Source of the DNA: Mucor racemosus
Lineage: Eukaryota > Mucoromycota > Mucoromycetes > Mucorales > Mucoraceae
Length of the DNA stretch: 64,000 bases
Direction: 5' to 3'
Assembly: GCA_027405735.1 (NCBI GenBank)
Contig: JAPEHQ010000017.1
Span: forward strand, 503,501-567,500
The first letter of the stretch is position 1, and every line of letters starts with the position of its first letter. The notes beneath the pieces are model-generated. The model was not told where the DNA came from, did no database searches, and was given only the letters and a program-made list of their open reading frames with translations. The position numbers and the translations under genes were made by a program. Positions 11,856 to 23,631 of the stretch are shown here, piece by piece.

Positions 11856-13961
11856 AAAATGGAAAGAATGGTAAAAGTGATATATGAATCAGAATATTGT
11901 ATTTTATATATGATTTGAAAGAATAAGATCTATGGATTCATTATACGACGATCTGAATCAGCTCAAATTTGGTCTCTCCTACAATGAAACCTGTACGGGT
12001 TTATTTAAAAAAAATTGATGTATCAATAATAAAACTTGATTTGAATTTGTTGCTGGATGATAAATTGCCTCGATAAGTTGATTTGTAGTTGAATGGATCA
12101 GTACAATGAACATCTTGATGTCGTTTTGCCATGCAGTTCCGGTACCTGATCCGGGACTTAATTCATTGATCGTCGGCTGTTCTGCGATCCGAGTATATTA
12201 ACCAAATTTGAAGAAATTTTACATATGAATGAAGCCTTAAAATATGCTTGGTTCTACATGAAGAGTTTCTTTTAGTATGTAAATTAGAATGGGCGTTTTC
12301 TTTGAAAAAAACAACCAACAGAAATTTCAAAAAGCACATGTGTAAAATCGTGCATGAATGCCTTGGACTTTTGTGGTCATTATTCTTGGTTTTTTTTTTA
12401 AATACAGTATAATGAAGCAGCTTGCATATGTCAAAATTTTAAACAATATTGAAATTTTTAAATAGATCTGAAAGACTATAAAGTGCCTTTAGCATTTTAC
12501 TACTATAAGAGCGATATTGTATTACAATTAATGCATTAAAATATCAAAGTCTTTTGGGATACCTAATGCAAAAAGTTTCAACTTTTCTAGTGTTTATCCA
12601 TGTCTAAACTGAAAATTCAGCTTTTGTAGCGGACGTCTTTGAATTCATTTCAGCCTTACCAATATTCATGATTTTTATCGAAAAGCAGGAAAATCGTTTT
12701 TTTGGCATCAAAAACAACATTTAAAGGTAAAACAGTCTAAGTAATTTGTAGCTATAAATACCCAGTATTGGATGAAAACTTAAAACCAAGAGTTGCGTAA
12801 TGAAAATGTGTACTTTTAACCTAAAAACATTTTTTTAGTTAAAGGATTTTTATTAAATATTTTTGCAGTAAAAAAATATTGTTTTTTTATATTACCAAAA
12901 CAAGCAATTAATTTCGTATAAGCATATGTTTTTTAATTTTGAGATTGATAACATAATTGTCTCTAAATTTGAACAAAAAAAACTGAAAAGTGTCAAATTT
13001 CATCAGCCAGACGAAAGTATTTTTTAAAATTAATATTTCGTATTACGCATGTAAAGCTTTAAAAGTAAGAGTTTTATCGATATTTGTTGATTTTTGGAGG
13101 ATTTAAAATTATGTACCTGATTGATACAGGTATATGAATGTGATCCTTTATGTCTGCTAATTTTCTTGATTAATTAAATAAAAATACAGCTTTAATTTTT
13201 TATTATCTTGTTTAATTTAGCATGAAAACAAGAAAAAAAGAACCCAATGACACTAAGTTGCATATGTTTTTTTTTTGCTTTGAGAGGTTGCTTACTTTAC
13301 TAACACGAGTGAATCAGTTTCATATAAAAAGGAGTGCTATTACTGAAAGCTATTATAACCCTTATGGTAGTATAAATAAAATTGTGCCAAGGAAGTCCAC
13401 GATTTTGTCGAAGCGAGAATTGTTGACTGAAGTGTACATATCATAATCAGATTGCAATTTTTGTATCACTGGTATATATAAACACAACACTAGTTAGTCA
13501 GGAATTAAGTACGCCTCTTCCTCCCCATAAAAATATATCTTTTTTCACCTTTAATTCACCTAGATCTACAATATAGCGCAATTTCATAACTGCAATGTTT
13601 CAGGAAGCATACGCGATTTGATTAGAATAATGGCACCATCTATAACAAAGCTGCTTTTTCAGTTACAACATTAACTTAATCCTGTTTCAAAATTCAATTT
13701 TGAATCATAATTTGCTTTTTATATGAACAGAATCCTAAACAGCAAGGAACTGATAGCCAAAAAACTATGCCAATATTTCTAACGATACGCGAAAGGTTCC
13801 TAAACCTATCCACAGAGATTATCAAAAGCAAAAACAAGCAAAACACAGGTTTACAGAAGATACGCATCTTTGGTTTCAAAAGGAATCAGCAATGAAAATT
13901 CAGAAGCTTTACGTGAAGAATTTAATAACTTCAAAAATCCTGGTATTTCTACAGAGTTCTA
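11856..13961. other. Gene-free stretch with an old copy of a dispersed repeat
   Basis: No gene recognised. About 12590-13090 is a strongly diverged relative of the repeat at 31835-32625 and 45660-46440. Shared landmarks are CTGAAAATTCAG...TTTGTAGCGGAC, TCATGATTTTxATC, and a later TAAAATTAATATTxCG segment. A slightly more GC-rich patch near 12100-12200 has a 30-codon open frame that I cannot identify. Confidence 0.55.
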
Positions 13962-15256
13962 CCATGGTTGATAGTTGAGACATGGACGACCTTAACGTTT
14001 AAAAAATCTATTGACTTCAACTATCATTGTCTCAATTTTTTATAAAATGAACAACACAAATAATCATCGAATTCAGTAGAAAATCGACAACACTACCAGT
14101 AAAGAACTTGATCCCGTTGATTACGGACGTATAGTTGGCGCTTGGGAGTGGGGAGGATCATATGGTGCCATTGCAACTCAATTTGGCATTGGTAAAACTA
14201 CTGTAGCAAATATAGTGAAGCGATACTTGGAGACCAAGTCTCCATTGCCAGCACAAAGACCTGGAGCCAAACGAAAGGTTTCAGAGACTCAAAAAAATCA
14301 TTTGAGATTGGCAATTCGTAGAAATCCTACTGATAACTACACAGAGCAATGGAGGTCAGCTGTGTCATCAGGATTGGATATCTGTTTAGAAACGTACAAA
14401 AAATATATCAAGGAAATGGGGTTCAATCAGTACAAGATTACTGAAGTACCTAATTTGACATCTTCTCAAATCAAAAGTAGACTTGAATGGTGTCAGCATA
14501 AAAAAAAACTGGACCATTGAACAATGGGAGTCTGTTATTTGGACAGATGAGTCTATGTTCAAGTTGGAAAAGGGAGCACCACGCGTCAATGTTATCAAGC
14601 TCCCTGGAGAAGGTTTATAGGCTCGCCATAAAGTTGGTTGTTTGAAATTTGGAGCAGGATCTTTGATGATGTGGGGATGCTTCCATGCTAAAAGTCTTGG
14701 TCCAACTGTGCTTTTGCATGGCGTTTTAAACCAGTATAAGTATGTCGATCTGCTCGCAAATAAAGCAATCCCTTGGTTGGAATCCCAATGCTACGTATTC
14801 GATCAAGGCTTTATTTATCAAGAGGGCGGTGCTCCTATACATACTGGGCAATATGCGAAGTGGTACAAGAAGAAGACTATGGTGGAGGGTTTTGATACAT
14901 GGCCACCAAACAACTCCGATTTGAACCCCATAGAGCATATATGGAGTTACCTCAAATTGCGGGTCAATAAGCGCTGCATCAATGTAACCGATATAAAAGA
15001 GTTTGAAAGGATTGTTAGAGAAGAATGGGCGAACATTAACCCAAGTTATCTAGAAGCACTGGTTGCTTCAATGCCTTCAAGGTGTGCCGATGTAATAGCA
15101 GCTAAGGGAGGCAACACAAGATATTAATTTTCTTTCGTACTTAAATATATAATAATAAACACTATTGCCTTTCGTTTTGTTTGATTTGAAGGAATTTATT
15201 CATAATACAATTGCTCTAGAGAAGATCATTTTTGAGATGCAACTATCGAAGTTTCC
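13962..15256 (+). mobile_element. Degenerate Tc1/mariner-type DNA transposon
   Basis: About 1.3 kb, the usual size of Tc1-like elements, around a broken transposase. The candidate ends are weak: the left end carries TTGATAGTTG at about 13968-13977 and the right end carries its near-complement CAACTATCGAA at 15240. Each end is bordered by a TA (13960-13961 and 15257-15258), the expected target. Only an 8-base core (GATAGTTG) is truly shared by the two ends, so the limits are tentative, while the transposase inside is clear. Confidence 0.6.
14047..15127 (+). pseudogene. Tc1/mariner transposase pseudogene
   Basis: Once a cut-and-paste DDE transposase of about 350 residues. The N-terminal helix-turn-helix region reads through GAIATQFGIGKTTVANIV, followed by a linker with QRPGAKRK. 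The catalytic half has WTDESMF (first Asp), GSLMMWGCF, and DLNPIEHIW (third acidic site). I count three breaks: an in-frame TAG at 14077-14079 shortly after the ATG, a one-base frameshift in the A-run at about 14500-14508, and a TAG at 14618-14620. In addition, the second catalytic Asp, normally in a QxDNAPxH-type motif, is replaced (QEGGAPIHT). The element therefore cannot mobilise itself. Two open pieces remain, 14215-14520 and 14642-15127. Confidence 0.88.
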
Positions 15257-18200
15257 TAAAAGGGTCAATTTCGCTCTCATTTCAACTTTAAGTCGCGGTA
15301 TTTTCTAAATATTGTATATAATTTTCAGAAGATGTACCTTCTCTCTCTATGGACCATTGATATCTGTCCGAAAATAAAAGGCTTGATACTAGAATGCAAG
15401 TGCGCTGGCCTAACATTGGTCAAAACTGACCTGAAATCGATTTTAAAAAATTGAGCGTTTGAAATAAGGCATTAGTTTTGTGTATGCACAAGATAGATCC
15501 AACTGAAAGTTACTCTGCATTTTTTATTTCGGCGAAAAATATTGATTTTTCGTCGAGATAATCAAAAAAATAGTTTTTATCACTGCTTGAAATTTATCGT
15601 AACGGGATTCCAAAATGAATTCATTGAAATGAACGAAAAATGATTCAAAAAAACAAAATCGTTTAATGGCTCATGAACTGCAAAGCAAGTCGACCTAGAG
15701 TATTAAGTGGTTTTTGTACAGTTTTAAATTTTTTATCCAATAAAGCAAAATTCAAATAAATATTCCTCATTAAATTGTGCGTAAAATGCAATTGAAATTT
15801 TAGAGGTTTTTTGAAGATACACATCACTTTTTATAAGCATATTTAAAATATAATTAATTGCGTTAATGCGCACAAAAATTATCTATTGATAGAGCTATTG
15901 CAAAATTTTTTAGCTTCATTTTTCGTAGAGAAAGCAAGATTTTTGTCCAATTTTTTTCAGTTTCAGAATTTGGGATGAGGGTATACAAGGGGAAAATGGA
16001 AGCTGGAAATGAAGGTACCTTTTTGTACACGTTTTTGAGGATATCTCCACGAAAAATCAATATTTTAAAAAACCCTAAATTGGGTCCAAGAGAGCTTAAC
16101 GAGCTTAATGACATGAATGTAAAAAAAATGTTGCTCAATTTAACCAATATCTTGAAACCTACTATACAAATGCCAAAAAAAAATGAAAAAAAATAAAAGT
16201 GCTCAGAATTTTTTTATATTAAAACATGTTATAGAGCACTTCAAAACAAGTAAGTTTTATTATTGAAAAGTGTTAGTATAACTTAATTTTTTCTAGAGAT
16301 ATGAAGCCTCGAAGTTTTCAATCCTTTAGCAGTGAAATACGCGTAAAAAATCTGAAACCTTAGTATTGAAAAATTAATACCAACTGCAAAAAATAGGATA
16401 TTTCGGAATACTTGTTTTTGGATTAAAGTTAATTATCTCAGGTATATTGGCATATAATTTTTTCTTGGTGTTACTTAGCGAAAACAAAAAGTAGGACAGG
16501 GATGAAAAATGAGACCCAGTTTTCAAGGAAAAAGCAGTGAAATTTACGCGTTTTTGAGTCTTTCGTGAGATACAAAATAAATTTAGGAATAGGTAACATA
16601 ATGCGATCAATGCATATCTGTTTAACAGTATCTAAGGTGTATCCCAAAAAGTATTTAGTATGGTGTCAGATGTAGAAAGGAGGGCACACTTCGATTTTGA
16701 AGATTAAATACTATCAAAATTCAATTTCTTTTGGAAAGTGTGTAGCTCCGGGTATCAGATATAAAAAAGAACATTGTAATAATAACAGTAAATAAGACAG
16801 CGCATTAAATCAACCGATGAATACATTTGATTGATAAATTATTTCATTTGATAATAGAAGACAAACAATATGTTCATAACCAATGCTTTGCTATAATAGT
16901 AGGAGGTTGATTTTCTTCCACTGTTTAAATTTGCAGTAACAGCGTACAGCCCCGCATCTAAGCTTAATATATTTGTCTATTACTTTTGTGTATTTATTAG
17001 CTGAGTAGTGGATAACTTTAACTATACCGATCAGCTGTATTTCAATATAAAATAACATTTTTTTTTACCAATTAAAGGATTTCTACATCCTATTTTCCGT
17101 ATTATTTTTTTACAATTTAATACAATCACAAAATAATCCTGACTTGATAACACGACACAGTATTTTTTTTTTTTTTTTTATATATTGAAAAAAGGCTTTT
17201 CATAGCACAAGCTGCGCAACCAAGGGTCACTGTTGCACCAAACCCAAAATTTTAAATAGCGTTGTTTTGGTGGGTAGAAACAGTTTCCAATGCTCTAAAG
17301 TATAACAAACGATCCCCTCATATTATAGATGTATTATATATCCATTTTATAAAGATACGGGATGGAAAATTTTCATCAATTTTGGCCACGTTTTTGGATG
17401 AGGTATTATAAGGTTAAAAATCGAATTTCCTTCAAACTTCAAAATTTCACCACGAAAATGAAACTTTTTACTAATGTATATATCGGTATAAAATGACTGA
17501 AATTGCTTGTTTTTTATCTAAAATAGTGCAAAATGTACTTTTTTATGGTTTTTTTTTTATACTTTTGCCTCAAAAACTGAAAATTGAGTTTTTGCTCAAT
17601 GAAAAATTATTTTCTGTGTAAAATGTTTGTAAAAGCACTACCGTTTGATAGAGCAAACAATTCCCTAGCAAATTCAGTTATTGTATCACTGCAATTTGCT
17701 TAATATTTTCTTGAGCTATTGGCATTCAAAGGTCGAGATTTTTTTAAGGATCCATTTTTTCCCAAATGGGGAATGGAACTCGAACAATGGATTTAAATGC
17801 CGCCATATTGCTTTTTTCATGTCTGATTAATTCACATATTGCCATTTTAAAGTAATCAAATGCATTCATTATGATTTTTGTTTGTCCATATATAGCTAAA
17901 TATATAATTTTTAAATTTCTATACCAAAAACAATAAAAATAAACTATTATTACTATAAAAGTAAACAAATCCCAACATCCGGATCACTGAAGCCATTAAG
18001 CCCGCGACATTTGTTTGCAGTTTTTTTTTTTTGATCTGTGTAACAGAATGTTGCGTAATGAATGTTTAGGAAACCCCAATCTAACTGAATTTGTTAATAA
18101 AGTATTGCACAGAATTCTATTCTGTGTTACAAGAGAAATTTTTGCTAATAAAAAACAGAAATATATACAGTAAATTCTGGACAAAAAGAGAAAAAGGGCC

Positions 18201-18588
18201 GAAAGGGGTTGTTTAATTGGGTATATTGGGTATTTATATAGTTTGCGCGATTATGTTTTATCGAATAACGAGAAGAAATACCTGCCCATTTCAATTCGTT
18301 AGGATAATATACTCGGGGCAGCCGAATGTAGAAAAAAAAAAGAGAGGGAGCAATAGGAAAAGGAAACGACCTCGGGTTTATCATTATGTTTGATATTGTA
18401 TAGATTAGTCAACCGAATGTAACGCTACAACAATAAGTAAAAAGGTTAATATTTTACACAGCTTTCTACTGTATAAATAAAAAGGTGCGGCATTAAGGAA
18501 ACACGTTGTTACAAATTTAGTTTTGTAACTTTTTAAGAATCGATAGAAGAATCATCCAATAAATTTTTTTTTATAGAAGATGAGGATT
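15257..18588. other. Repeat-derived, gene-free stretch
   Basis: No gene recognised. It holds the best copy of the 26-base palindrome (15530-15555) and one copy of an approximately 795-base dispersed repeat (15915-16710). A further relative of the GAGG(T/A)AT...AAGG motif lies near 17394. Small open frames here, such as the minus-strand one at 15863-16147, have a counterpart in the other repeat copy and look repeat-borne rather than genic. There are T-runs at 17163-17180 and elsewhere. Confidence 0.55.
15915..16710 (+). repeat. Dispersed repeat R2, copy 1
   Basis: About 795 bases, roughly 90 percent identical by eye to 46783-47575 in the same orientation. Landmarks common to both are TTTTTCGTAGAGAAA, GATGAGGGTATACAAGGGG, GAGGATATCTCCACGAAAAA, GAGAGCTTAACGAGCTTAAT and ATAGGATATTTC. 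No long ORF and no terminal repeats were seen, so its type is unknown; it may be a non-autonomous DNA element or a segmental duplication. Confidence 0.75.
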
Positions 18589-19609
18589 TTATTCTAATAC
18601 AAATGATGTGATTAAATTCAATACAGCGTCTGGTTTCTCCGCATGAACTGAAATATATGATGTTTAGTGCGACTTGTATCAATAATAAAAAAAAAGAAAA
18701 CTTACCCCAATGTCCAGCACCAGCAACCACTTCTAACTTTGAATTGGGAAACATTTGTTTAATTTGTTTTTCTTTGTCATGAAATGGACGCAAATAAGGA
18801 CTTTCGCCACCGGCAATAAATAAAGTTTCGCCTTTATATACTGCATTTTCAGGTACATGAAACCCACCAATATTATCCAAGGAATTCCCTAAAATATCAT
18901 ATGGAATACGGAAACGCAAAGCACCATCTGACATGCGTTTAAGGTTTGTTAATAAAAACATACGAACTCCCACATTAGATTCATATTGAGATAGGATCTT
19001 ATCGGCTTCACTTTGTTTAGAGGGTTTTGCCTCTTCAATAGCCTTCATTGCAGTAACATAATTACCGAAATTACGAGCCAATTTCATAGCAACTGGAGGC
19101 ATATCTACAACAATTAATTTGGAAATTAAATCGGGACATTGTAACGCTGTGTTCATAACTGCTTTTCCTCCCATGGAATGACCCAGCAAGATGGGCTGCT
19201 CTATTTCATGCTGATCTATAAATGTTTTGAGATCTTCTGTCATGGCATTATAAGTATGTTCTGTGGTATGTGGGCTGTTACCATGGTTACGAAGATCCTA
19301 TGATAAAAAAAAAAAAAAAAAAGAAAAAAAAAACTAATTTTAGAAACACATTTTAGAGAAAAAGATCTGATAAAAACTCTGTACAATTGTGTAAACATCT
19401 CTTGATAATCTATTGCTCATGGCTTTGGCGAGTGAGGACCAATTTTGTTTGGAACCAAATAATCCGTGACAAATTAAAACGGGAGGTTCTTGGGATGGTT
19501 TTATAGAGAATTTATCGAATGATACATTTACTGCTTTTGCTGTAGATGAAGAGTAAGTTCTAATAGATTGATAAGTGGGAATATATCTTTTGAGTGCAGT
19601 AATATTCAT
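18589..19609 (-). CDS. Alpha/beta hydrolase, ABHD11/Imo32-like
   Basis: Serine hydrolase probably located in mitochondria. I read three exons: 19609-19385, 19297-18706 and 18647-18589, giving 291 residues, typical for ABHD11. The N-terminus (MNITALKRYIPTYQSIR...) is basic, hydroxylated and free of acidic residues, as expected of a mitochondrial presequence. The fold signatures are CHGLFGSKQNW (oxyanion region), DLRNHGNSPHT at the start of exon 2, GHSMGGKA (nucleophile elbow Ser) and GAGHWVHAEKPD (catalytic His). The His-containing motif is split by the last intron, which restores it exactly. The first donor is GTACAG, less usual, but the join gives the family's DxRNHG motif. The open frame reaches further upstream only by non-ATG codons, so I start at 19609. 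In yeast and animals this family acts on acyl-glycerol or lipoyl-linked substrates; that is not shown here. Confidence 0.9.
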
Positions 19610-19700
19610 TTTTAAGTGTGTGATAAACAAACAAAAAAGAGATCCGGGGTTAAACTGCACTATGAAATGGTTTTTAGTACGGTCACACAGATTTGGGTTA

Positions 19701-19750
19701 TGATGGTTCTATGAACAAAATGATGGTTCTATGAACAAAATGATGGTTTA
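19701..19750 (+). repeat. Short tandem repeat, 20-base unit
   Basis: About 2.5 copies of a 20-base unit beginning TGATGGTTCTATG, lying upstream of the minus-strand hydrolase gene. The full copies are identical, suggesting recent slippage or duplication. Confidence 0.9.
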
Positions 19751-19892
19751 AAATGGCATAAAATAAGACATGTTTTTTATTATTATTATTAAAAAACATA
19801 ATAAATAAGGTGTTGGTGTTGGGTGCAATATTTGCAATAAATAATAGTAATAATAAAATTACAAAATAAATAAATAAATAATCAAAATGTTA

Positions 19893-20972
19893 TCAGATGG
19901 GTGTTGTTGAAGGAGCTTGTTCTATTCTTCTTAGTTTAGGAGCAGTAACTGGATATTCATCTTGCTTTATCTCTTGTTGTTGTTGAGCTAGTTTCATAGC
20001 CTTTGTAGATCTTCTTGTAGCGGATATATCTTTCCAAACAAAACAAGAATTCCCAACAATATGAGTTTTAGGCTTTCTTCCTCTTTTCTTTCTAGGTGTT
20101 TGTAAAGATGTTTCTGTACCAGAACTTGAAAAAGCAGCTATTTCACCATTATTGACTGATGCAGTTGGTTCTTGTTGATCTGGACAAGCAGGCTCTTCTG
20201 ATACAGATCCATTTTGAGATTGTTGTTGATACTTGACATCCCAAACAGTTGGAGTTAAAAATGTCCATCCACCTTCTAAAGAAGATTCTCTTGAACTTGG
20301 TGGCCTACCTCTTCTGCGTTTGAGGATGGGTTGTCCCTCTTCATCCATTACAATTTGAGTTGATGGAGGTAATGGAGGTCTATGGTCTTGTTCAATAGCA
20401 ACAGGAGCGGGAGGAGAAGGTGGAGAAATGAGGGGAGTAGGTGGAGGAGATGGAGATCCAGGTTGATATTGTTGTTGCTGTTGTTGCTGTTGTTCCTGTC
20501 TTGGTGAAAATGAACTAGCTGCTAAAGCTGTTGAAGAAAGCGATGGTGGTGAGAGTGGGAAAGAAGCAGCTGATGGAGACATTGGAGAAACAGAAGGCGA
20601 TACAACATGCCATAAAGTGGGCTTAGTGTTGAAAGATGAAGACGAATAATTTGAATTGATACTTGAGACAGACGAGATTGAAGGATGTCTTTTTAATCTT
20701 TTTGGTGGGTCATCACCTTGCAGTGGGGGTAGAAAAAAGGAATGATTTACTGACAACAAATTTGGAGAAGGCATAGACGAGCAATTTGATGAAACCGAGG
20801 AAGCATAATTTGAATCAATAGGCGATAACAATGGGGATAGCTTTGAATTTACATGATGATTTGATCTTTCTGATTCATTTACATCATCATCGATGACAAT
20901 TATAGGTGGAGTTGATATTAATAATGTCGATAAACAAGGCAAGTTTGGATGCCGAGTACTGTGCCTATTCAT
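19893..20972 (-). CDS. AT-hook, proline/serine-rich nuclear protein
   Basis: A single-exon, 359-residue protein with no enzyme domain. Two AT-hook motifs are visible: RRRGRPP (about 219-225) and KKRGRKPK (about 295-302). These bind the minor groove of AT-rich DNA. The rest is low complexity: Ser/Pro-rich (130-205), a polyglutamine run (about 161-168), and a basic patch KRLKR (91-95). Three short tryptophan motifs, LWHVV near 120, VWDVK near 243 and FVWKDI near 311, may be a repeated binding element. Predicted to act in the nucleus, possibly on chromatin or transcription. It lies 217 bases beyond the 3' end of carRP on the same strand. No role in carotenoid control can be concluded from position alone. 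The start ATG follows a TA-rich upstream stretch. Confidence 0.75.
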   Translation of the reverse strand: MNRHSTRHPNLPCLSTLLISTPPIIVIDDDVNESERSNHHVNSKLSPLLSPIDSNYASSVSSNCSSMPSPNLLSVNHSFFLPPLQGDDPPKRLKRHPSISSVSSINSNYSSSSFNTKPTLWHVVSPSVSPMSPSAASFPLSPPSLSSTALAASSFSPRQEQQQQQQQQYQPGSPSPPPTPLISPPSPPAPVAIEQDHRPPLPPSTQIVMDEEGQPILKRRRGRPPSSRESSLEGGWTFLTPTVWDVKYQQQSQNGSVSEEPACPDQQEPTASVNNGEIAAFSSSGTETSLQTPRKKRGRKPKTHIVGNSCFVWKDISATRRSTKAMKLAQQQQEIKQDEYPVTAPKLRRIEQAPSTTPI

Positions 20973-21189
20973 TTATTTTTTATATATATATATATATATA
21001 TTTAGAGAAAAACAAAAGACAAAAGTGAAGAAAAAAGCATTTAAATTCCCTCATTTATATATTATTGACCAAAAATAGACTTTTTTTTTTGGAAAAAAAT
21101 AGAATTTAAAGAATTGAAGAACTATTCTTTTCTCGTACTTGTTGAATCCATCCTTTTTTTTTTATTAGTAAAATATGGTAATTGTGATA

Positions 21190-23101
21190 TTAAATAGTGT
21201 TTAAATTTCTCATTTTTCCCTGTCTGTCCTGCTTAATTGTGATTGGAGCGCTGTATAAATTATATACACTAAATAAAGCAATTTTGATTCTCTTTAGGTT
21301 ACCAACATGAGCTCTGCTAGGATATCGTTGTTTGTACAATTGGAGTTTAGCACCAATGGAAGCATATACATTACAAGCAGCACGAACACCGCCTTGGCAA
21401 TGGCTAGGTAATTTGTTAATACCCTTGTTGGCGACTAGCATTAATTCATCCGCTTGTTGGATTAATCGATGAGACAATGACAGTAATTTTTTTTCTCCTA
21501 TAGCTCGGGCGCAACCATTTTGAATCATAGCAACATCATCTTCTGAAAGCCAATCATGTGGTAAATAGCATCTTCCAAGTTCTTTGCTATCAGTGACAAT
21601 ATCTCTTGCGATATTTGTATATTGAAGTACAAGGCCCATTTCACGAGCACGCTGAATAATCCATTGAGTTTCTTGCTGCGTATAGATTTTGTCCGAATGA
21701 GCTAATATGATACGGGTACACATTTCACCAACGCTACTGGCAACACAAGCTGAGTAATGACGGAGATCATCTTGATTCAAGATTAAACGACGCTCTAGGT
21801 CCCATTTATATCCATTCAGTAATTCTTTAATGGCATCGGCTTCTAAAACATGACGAAGACGAGTGAATGATCTGAAAGCAGAAATACAAGAAGCAGGCAA
21901 TTGATCATTATATAATTCCCAATCGATAGCACCAGGAGCACTAATCTTTTGACTAAACAGATCACTGACGAATTGACGAGTTAATTTTAATTGGTCTTTT
22001 CTCTCATTTACAGGCACATTTTCATCATCACAAAGATCATCAGTAGCTCTACAGAAAGCATACAATACACCCAATTCTTGTCGAATATCACCAGGAAATA
22101 CAGCAGAAGCAGTATAGAATGATTTAGAAGCCTTGCGAAGAATATCCCAACTAACGAACAAGTCATTGAATGTTTCAGTATTCAATACTTGATCAGGTAA
22201 ACAGAACGCCCAAGTCATTTCAAGAATTTGATGCACGAATGTCTTTTTAGTTTGTTGATATTTACTTTGATAAGGATTTTTTTTCTTGAATAAATGAAGA
22301 ATCGCCATCGTACGATCGATCGCACATGTAGCAAATACCAAAACAGTATTAATTAAACCAAAAAACATGAATTCTTCAACAGGTAAATGAGGAACAACAA
22401 ATTTCCCGGTGCTTGTAGCTAAAGAAATATTCCATGTACCAGCTCCAATAGCGACTACATCAACCCAGCATAAAAACCATGTAGGTAAAGCAATAGATAT
22501 AAAGACAGCTAAAGGGCGACGTAACATGTATTCACCAGCGCCAAACCATAATAAAGCCAAAACAGGGCAGGCGTACCATAATATGCAAGATCCGTAAAAT
22601 AATGGTTTTCCAGGGACAGCCAAATACTTTTTGTTAGATAAGCAAGTTAATATTAAAATTGCCACATGCAAAGCATCATCTGTTTAACCAATAACTTACC
22701 CAAGCTTTATATGCAGTGATTAATAAACCTGTTATAGGTATAAAACGAACCAGAATTGATTGCAATATAGGTGTTTCAGGTTTAATAAAAAAGCTGTGTA
22801 AATGCCAACGCATAATCAAATTTGAAAATGCAACGGTCAATAAAGTCATAATGATAAAGAACATGTATTCTTCTAAAGGAACGTAACCAATGACAGCAGT
22901 GACACAAGTAGGGCAATAAGACCAAGCATTATGGTAAACAATATAATTATCCCAAACGGAAGCAGTAGTAAAAGAAACCAATGTCAAAAACTTGAATTTG
23001 AGTGAATCATTTGATGTGTAATACGGTTTTGATAACCAAGCTAATAAACCCAGCATAGGCAGAGTATAATAAAGATGGACCTCCATATATGTAAGCATCA
23101 T
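21190..23101 (-). CDS. carRP: Bifunctional lycopene cyclase/phytoene synthase
   Basis: The fused carotenoid enzyme of Mucorales (carRP in Mucor, carRA in Phycomyces/Blakeslea). The N-terminal membrane half cyclises lycopene to beta-carotene. The C-terminal half joins two geranylgeranyl diphosphates into phytoene. Two exons, 23101-22700 and 22626-21190, give 612 residues, matching known orthologues (about 600-614). The cyclase half has several membrane spans and the two conserved motifs PLEE (75-78) and PVEE (216-219). The synthase half has the Asp-rich DDLCD (330-334) and RDIVTD (474-479) metal-diphosphate motifs. The splice join gives [11 protein letters not shown], as in relatives; the donor is GTAAGT and CTAAC lies just before the acceptor. 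Two ATGs occur in a row, and the start could be 23098. It is divergent from carB across 530 bases. Confidence 0.97.
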
Positions 23102-23631
23102 TTTGTTTGTATGATTGATAAATAAGAAGGGAAGGGGGAAAAAAAAGAACCGATAAAGAGGTTGGGTATTTATATCAAAAAGAAGAAAAAAGCAAGGAGT
23201 GTATGGTAGGAACAGACAGAATCCTAATGTAATTGCATTTTTACTATTCTACTTGTATTTCTTTGTTGTTTTTGCTTCTTGAACACTTTCGATATCGTCA
23301 AGGAGTTGCTGTTACGCAAGATGAACACATATCAGGGTTACCATATTGGGCCATCAGAAAAAAGCTCCTTGAATTTATCGTAAAATAGAGACAATGAAAA
23401 CTGCATATTTTTCTCTCTTTTGCGCTATCAAACGACTTGTTTCTCCTGAATAATGTAGCTCTAGATAAATAAAATCTCCTTTAGCCCCACTCGAATTTTG
23501 ACATGAATCATGGTTCGAATGTTGAAGTGTATAAAAGAGCATGCATTTTACACAACTTCTTCTTCTTCTTCTGCTTCTTGTTTGTCTTTATCTCTTCTCT
23601 ATCTTATACACACACATATATATATATAAAC
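23102..23631. promoter_or_regulatory. Shared divergent carRP-carB promoter
   Basis: This 530-base region separates the two start codons. A TATA-like box for carRP, read on the minus strand, is at 23167-23174 (TATAAATA), about 70 bases before its ATG. One for carB is at 23530-23537 (TATAAAAG), about 95 bases before its ATG. Between them lies the palindrome CGATATCG at 23290-23297. Because it contains GAT cores on both strands, it is a candidate site for GATA-type or white-collar-like light regulators. Light induction of this pair is established in Mucor and Phycomyces; the exact site here is inference. CT-rich tracts and a (TA)n run lie just before the carB ATG. Confidence 0.8.

Noticed and set aside
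15863..16147. 94-codon minus-strand frame with a counterpart at 46688-46987
   Set aside because: Similarity is explained by repeat R2; substitutions and indels between copies break the frame ends, and no domain is seen.
22675..22694. A 20-base intron between the two carRP frames
   Set aside because: The first AG after the donor is too close for splicing; using the later AAAAAG at 22627 gives a 73-base intron and restores the family sequence [11 protein letters not shown].
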